A DNA stretch of 64,000 nucleotides from Adineta ricciae (Eukaryota; Rotifera; Eurotatoria; Adinetida; Adinetidae). The notes below the pieces were generated by a model. That model saw only the letters and a list, made by a program, of their open reading frames with translations. It was not told the DNA's origin and searched no databases. Positions 58,801-64,000 of this stretch are shown piece by piece; position 1 is the first letter of the stretch; each line of letters begins with the position of its first letter. The DNA is taken from positions 186,001-250,000 of the forward strand of contig CAJNOJ010000122.1 of the NCBI GenBank assembly GCA_905250025.1, in the 5' to 3' direction. Made by a program: the position numbers and the translations under genes.

Positions 58801-59999
58801 AAATAAGAGATCCTATTGAACTTACCAGGTCGTTTGGTATTTTCCAGCATTGGTATTGTTGTATCTATGTCCAACAATGACGAACAAAGATCGATTTAGA
58901 GGACTTTACTTGGAACTTACGTGAAGGAGAGATGAAAGATGGTTGGTTTTCTTCGACGTCATAATCAAAATGTGCTCTAGTTAATAGTTCATGTGTTAAT
59001 AAACTTCTTTCTGTTGGTGTGAAATATGAATCCTTCGATCCACGAAGTGTGTCAAATAATTCTTTGAATTTCTCGACATTCGATGAATAAATCGCTGTGT
59101 AATAATCAGGGTCGTTTTTTTTAAGCGATGGATCAAGATAAAATGGCTTTTTCACCCATTTCAGAAACCGATGCCATTTGGAGTGAATTGTTTGATTAAC
59201 TAACAAAGCTTCATCATCATCATCTTCTTCGATTTTCTATCAAAACCAACTAATTTACCGTAAAACAAACCTTTTTTGATCTTACTTCGATTGGTAATCT
59301 CATTCTCATATTTTCCGCAATGACTAATAAAACTTCAAATGGAGCATGGACTCGTACAAATCCGACTTTCTTCGATCTGGAATTCTAATAAGCCCAAAAG
59401 ATAGAAAAGCCTCAACAAATTTTCTTTTTCTACTCACAATACGTTCAACTATTAACCCTTGTCGTTTAGCGAGATAATCTTCGAATTTCTGTCGTCGATC
59501 CGCTGGATTCTTTCGTTTTTTTCTTTGATGATTATCATCACTATCGTTATCTTTCTCATGATCATTTCGATCATATACCAGAATACAATCAATTGGTAAT
59601 AAATCAGTTTTCGGATTTGATGACGATAACGTCGATTGTCGCCGTTGCACATTTTGATTTCCAGCATTGGTATCATCAGCCGGATTCCGATCCAACATTT
59701 CTATATAGAAGCAAAACTCGGTAGAAAATTTGTCATGGCACACGTATATTTAAGCAAAGAGAGAATTTGCCGTTAAACATATCCAACTAAAACTCTTTCA
59801 TGTATTATCACAGTTATCAAATATTTAGATTATGATTAAAAAAAAATATATTCTCAAAGAAAAGGCAGAAATTTATTCATGGAACTAAAAGATTTGTTCT
59901 TTGCTCACCATGGTTGTCGATCAATGATGGAAGTGGGACAATTCGCGTCATTTTCAATGGAATTGTTTGAAATAGCGTAGTTTTATGATCTGAAGCCAT
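55882..59999 (-). CDS. Anoctamin/TMEM16-family channel or scramblase
   Basis: A first exon (59999-59909, [16 protein letters not shown]) splices in phase to 59700 and the gene continues through many 50-60-base introns to TGA/TAA at 55882. The N-terminal cytoplasmic domain includes [10 protein letters not shown] and [14 protein letters not shown]. After it come multiple membrane segments, the Cys-rich first extracellular loop ([19 protein letters not shown]), [41 protein letters not shown] and DIGIW. The acidic residues used for calcium binding in TM7 (E-YLE) and TM8 (E and D of [10 protein letters not shown]) are kept. The end is [20 protein letters not shown], then [11 protein letters not shown] and a Ser/Asn/Arg-rich tail. 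It is a calcium-activated chloride channel or lipid scramblase; which one cannot be told here. Confidence 0.9.
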
Positions 60000-61791
60000 T
60001 GAAAAGTGTTGTCAAGTACTCGGTGTGACCATAAAAGCAAAATCAAATTACACACTCCCTATATGTAGATGAAAAACCTTTGCCGGCGGAATATTTACAC
60101 ATCGTTCTTCTTACAAACTCCCGCAAATTCAAAGAAAGACAAACAGAAAAACTTCACCTTTGACAAGACTCTTTTTTTTCCTCAATTAATTTTCTTTCCA
60201 ATGTTGTTATTTTTTGAAAATCTCATTCTTATTGAGTATCCGGTCGCTTAGCAACGACACTCAGTCAACAAAGAATATATATTTCAAGTGAAGTTATCAA
60301 TCCAAGGTGTGACATCTGTTACAGAATGAAATAAAGTCGTCAAATCTGTTTGATTTTCTTATTGTACGTCGATTGTCAAAGATTCATTTCCGATGTTCGA
60401 TCTCACACGAACATGCTCAAGTACAATATCGAATTTGTTGATGATCCTTTTTCAGGAAATCTAATGTAAATGGGATATGATTGTTGCAATTGTTTACATG
60501 CAAGAAGAAGAAGAAGAAGAAGGAAAATCTTCTCTTTGATTATATCAAACAAAAGAATGTTGATAAATGTATGAGTGTGTTCATTTATGAAATTAAACGA
60601 GGAATTAGGTCACGAACTAAATTAGTAATGACGAGATTTCATCACGCACCTTCGTTTTTCTCTTCAGTAACTTGATCATGTCCATATCGACGAAAAAACG
60701 CGTTTTTTGGAGATGTTTTTCAGAGAAAATTTACTTTTTCTTTTATTAGATACTCTCGTGTTGGCATTGATGGTGATAATTATTGTCAAATAAAAGATAC
60801 CTTGAATATTTTAACACTTCAATATAAAAAAAGAAAAGAAAAAGATTTTTTAGAATTTCTCATTATGATGCGTTGATGATGAATAAGTACTAGTATCCGT
60901 TCTTTCTCTTTCTCTCATTGCGCGTCTTCTTTTTTCTTCTTTTCATTGACGATTAAACAAAGTAGGTAAAAGAATAATAGAAGTAACTCGAACTATTCTA
61001 TTGGGTTTGAATTTTCTTGCTGAGTTATACGAGAATTTATCTCATTTATGCGCTCAAAAGAATCTCCGTAAGAAAACAACATTAACACCTTTGAATAGGT
61101 AGCGTCATTTGAGATAGGTTACATTTGTATTCTTGCGACAAAATTTGATAGACCGAGTGAAGGAAAAGGAAGAGAACTTCTCTTAACGCCGCTCATTCGG
61201 CGAAGAAAAGATCTGTGTTTAGAAAGAAGAATGTTGAGGAGCCAAGAAAAGCAGTTTTATTCTGAGAAGATCTGTGTTCCTAGGAAAGATTTGGACAAAA
61301 AGAAGTAGAGCAACAGATAGGCTTATAAAAATCCGGACTAGTCGAATATGTGTACGTGACATGAACGTTTTTCTTTTTCTCGCCTCATTGTTTCGATCTA
61401 CACATTCATTTGGCTCGTTGTTTTTCGTATTGTTTTGCTAATGAAAGTAACAACAGTAGTATTCTCTGTCACCCTCTGAGATAGATCCAACAAGATAGTA
61501 ACACAAAACAGAACTTATTACATTTTTTCCTCCCTCTCCCTCTCCCCCTCTCTCCTCTGCTCATCATTTGATTATGTGATGATGCTTTCCATTCTTCTTT
61601 GCCCAAACTGTCATTCTTTTTCACAGCTGTGGCCAAGCCTATTTTTCTTTTACTTTCTGTTTGATTACTATTCTTTCTCTTTTTCATTCGCTTGAAAAAG
61701 AAATTCGTAGGAGGAAAAACAAATTGATCAATGTTAGCAACATTGACATTTTAATTGACAACTATATACGAAGAAACATCAAAGCGACTTC
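60000..61791. other. 1.8-kb intergenic region with microsatellites
   Basis: Lies between the divergent anoctamin and SK-channel genes. It contains an AAG repeat near 60498-60522, a CT/CCCT-rich tract near 61525-61560 and AT-rich sequence. No coding sequence is supported; promoters of both genes should be here. Confidence 0.45.
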
Positions 61792-63908
61792 ATGGCTGCT
61801 GCTGACAATCCACGTCTCCCATTGACATCTGCCACTGCTCCTATCGTCAGGTACACGGAGATGCGAGATCAAACGGATTCACCTTCGACAACCATCACCA
61901 TCACAACTAGACGCGATTCGCCATCGACAGAAATTCAGCGAAGGAATAAACAAGGCAATTCAACAATGAATTCCTATGAACTTCGCCGAATGCCAACTCA
62001 ACAACGACGTTTTGTTAAGAAAACTTTGATGGGTAATGTTGGGTATCGTTTAGCACGACGAAAAGAATTACATATCGAACGGTATGAATAACATCAAACA
62101 AATCCATTGTGAAAATTTCTTTTCCTAGACGACGAATCAATGATATTATGTGCTTTCTCGGTCTGCTAGGTATTTTCTTAATGATCATTGAAAACGAAGT
62201 GACATTCAATCGTTTTGATCATAAAGATACCACATTTAGTTTACTTATAAAATCAACAATTACATTTACAACAATCGTTCTCGTTGGTCTCGTGTTTTAT
62301 TATCATCGAATTGATTTAAGTCTCTATTGTGTGGATAATTCAATTGATGATTGGCGTATTGCATTAACACGTACAAAGATACTCTCAATTATCTTCGAAG
62401 CCTTCGTTTGTATGATCCATCCAATCCCAGGACATTTCCTTGTCGAATGGAGCTCACAATATGTGAAAAAGGTCGGAACAAATATCAATTTTATCAATCC
62501 GTATCGTTCCACCCAACAGCACACGCTAACTTCTTCAACAGCATTCAATTCTACTCCAGTAACAACAACAGCACAAATGACGACATCAACAATTAACGCA
62601 AACGACGAGCCACAAGCATTTGTACCGATCGATGTGATGTTGAGTTTACCAAGTGAGATAAAAACTTATAAAAAAAGCGAATATGTTTTCAATTCGATTT
62701 AGTGTTTTGTCGGTTGTATCTAATCGCTCGATTTATCATGCTCCATTCCCATTTGGTTCGTGATGCCTCATCTCAATCACTTGGTTATCTCAATCGCGTT
62801 TCATTCAATTTCCCTTTCGTTATTAAATCGTATATTCAACAACGACCCGCGCTTTGCTTAACGACCTTCTGTTTCTCCATCTTCTTCATCGCCAGTTGGT
62901 CAATGCGCGCATGTGATTACAACGTGAAAACCGGACACATGCCAATGTTAGATGCCACATGGTTATTCATCATATCATTTACAACGATTGGTAATTCAAA
63001 ATCCATGGCTCGACACTTCTTATTCTTTTCTTTCTTTCGTTAGGCTACGGCGATATCGTGCCATCGACATACTGTGGACGAGGTAAAAGTTTGAAAAATC
63101 GACTTTATGTCTTTGTAGAAGGGATAAAAGAAGGTTTGATTAGGTCGATTGTTCACATGATGAAATTCTCGTTCTCCCTTTTTGTTTTGTTCTCTGCTAT
63201 TTCACATCGAATATGTGTGAAGAATATAAATTATGCATCAATTATTGTCTATGATGTTTTCTCTCACGAAAGAACTAGTTTACACTGTGGCGTTTGCTTG
63301 ACTCGAGAAGAAAATTAGCAGCAATACCCAGCGGATATGATCACGTTGACTGATTTAATTATAGAGAAACACAATATGAATCGAGGTTCCTGTTTTCTTT
63401 CTCTGTCTTAGGTATCGCGGCGATCACTGGGATTATTGGCGTATTTTCAACAGCTTTACTTGTCGCTGTTATATCTCAAAAGCTCGAGTTGACACGATCA
63501 GAGAAATATGTTCACAACTTCGTTGCGAGCATCGAATTAGCCAAAGCGCACAAAAACCAATCGGCCAACGTCGTCAAGTACGGATGGAAAGTTTGGTACT
63601 TGAAACGAAAGGGTAAACATGTGATTATTCAATATATACAAGCACAACGAAAGTTATTAACATCAATACATTGGGTTAGAAAAATCAAACAACAACAACG
63701 TAAATTAGCTGATAATTATGTGAGTCTTTTGGAGGTTTTCAATGTTCAACGTAGTACAAACCAAACGACAGATGAAACAGCACAACGAGTGGTCTCGATG
63801 GAACGAAAAGTGGAGAAGATGGAAGATAGCATTATCGAAATCAATCAAGGAATGATCACCTTACAAGATAAACTCAATATCTTGTTGGATAGAACAACAC
63901 AAAGATAA
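61792..63908 (+). CDS. Small-conductance calcium-activated potassium (SK/KCNN-like) channel
   Basis: Five exons (61792-62081, 62129-62652, 62703-62990, 63044-63082, 63412-63908) total 1638 bases, giving 545 residues. The N-terminus is Thr/Ser/Arg-rich. Six membrane segments follow, with the S4-S5 region FCRLYLIARFIMLHSHLVRDASSQSLG, the pore helix and selectivity filter TTIGYGDIVPSTYCGRG, and S6 ITGIIGVFSTALLVAVISQKLELT. The calmodulin-binding domain starts RSEKYVHNFVASIELAKAHK with NVVKYGWKVWYLKRKG. A C-terminal coiled coil ends LLDRTTQR. The intron at 62991 splits the filter glycine codon (IG-YGD). A Thr/Ser-rich extracellular insert of about 50 residues lies between S3 and S4. These channels couple calcium, through calmodulin, to membrane hyperpolarisation. 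Confidence 0.93.
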
Positions 63909-64000
63909 ATCCATGTAACAAGTGAATATTTTTTCTTCGAAATAAACAAAATATCGAATGATCAAACATTAAGAATAGAGAAAAAAGCCACTGTGTTCGT
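63909..64000. other. SK channel 3' UTR
   Basis: AATAAA near 63941 follows the SK stop codon by about 35 bases and is the likely polyadenylation signal. The window ends here. Confidence 0.5.

Overview
The window is nuclear DNA of a small, gene-dense animal. Genes carry many introns of about 45-60 bases with GT/AG ends, intergenic spacers are AT-rich and mostly under 1.5 kb, and the gene set is typically metazoan (SMAD4, innexin, reticulon, anoctamin, SK channel, SARA, perilipin). The compact introns, a lineage-style secreted PAN plus discoidin-like gene, and splice-acceptor-like sequences a few bases before several ATGs fit a bdelloid rotifer. That assignment is an inference; no marker gene proves it. 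No rRNA, tRNA, CRISPR array or virus-derived gene was recognised.

Layout. 1-5 kb: an intermediate filament gene (minus, running off the left edge) and chaperonin subunit TCP1/CCT1 (minus). Both regions hold assembly joints in which the same sequence sits on each side of an N or N run. 5-10.5 kb: SMAD4, a SIRT6/7-type sirtuin and a neuronal-calcium-sensor-like EF-hand protein (plus). 10.7-15.2 kb: an Ajuba/LIMD1-type LIM protein (minus) and a 3-kb gene-poor stretch. 15-24 kb: a membrane coiled-coil protein (possibly EFCAB14-like), a two-RRM protein, a single-exon secreted protein, an orphan, an innexin (plus) and an F-box protein (minus). 24-31 kb: a divergent 14-3-3-like gene and a GH18 chitinase (minus), then TFIIS and alpha-SNAP (plus). 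31-38.8 kb: a SARA/endofin (ZFYVE9/16) gene on the minus strand. One 3.7-kb intron of it holds plus-strand genes for a protein with three ubiquitin-like domains and a second single-UBL protein. 40-43 kb: an LEKR1-like coiled-coil gene cut by an assembly N, and a repeat protein. 44-52.7 kb: reticulon, asparaginase with ankyrin repeats, a perilipin-like protein and PPME1 (plus). 53-54.1 kb: a TTAA-flanked, piggyBac-like non-autonomous element containing a long foldback. 54-60 kb: an alpha-1,6-fucosyltransferase-like gene (plus) and an anoctamin (minus). 61.8-63.9 kb: an SK-type potassium channel (plus).

Functionally this is mostly a housekeeping and cell-signalling neighbourhood. SMAD4 and SARA belong to the same TGF-beta/BMP pathway; the calcium sensor, anoctamin and SK channel are all calcium-linked. 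The most unusual items are the ubiquitin-like genes nested in the SARA intron, a 14-3-3-like protein that seems to have lost its phosphopeptide-binding residues, closely spaced same-strand gene pairs whose downstream gene has an acceptor-like site before its ATG (possible trans-spliced operons), and the TTAA element.
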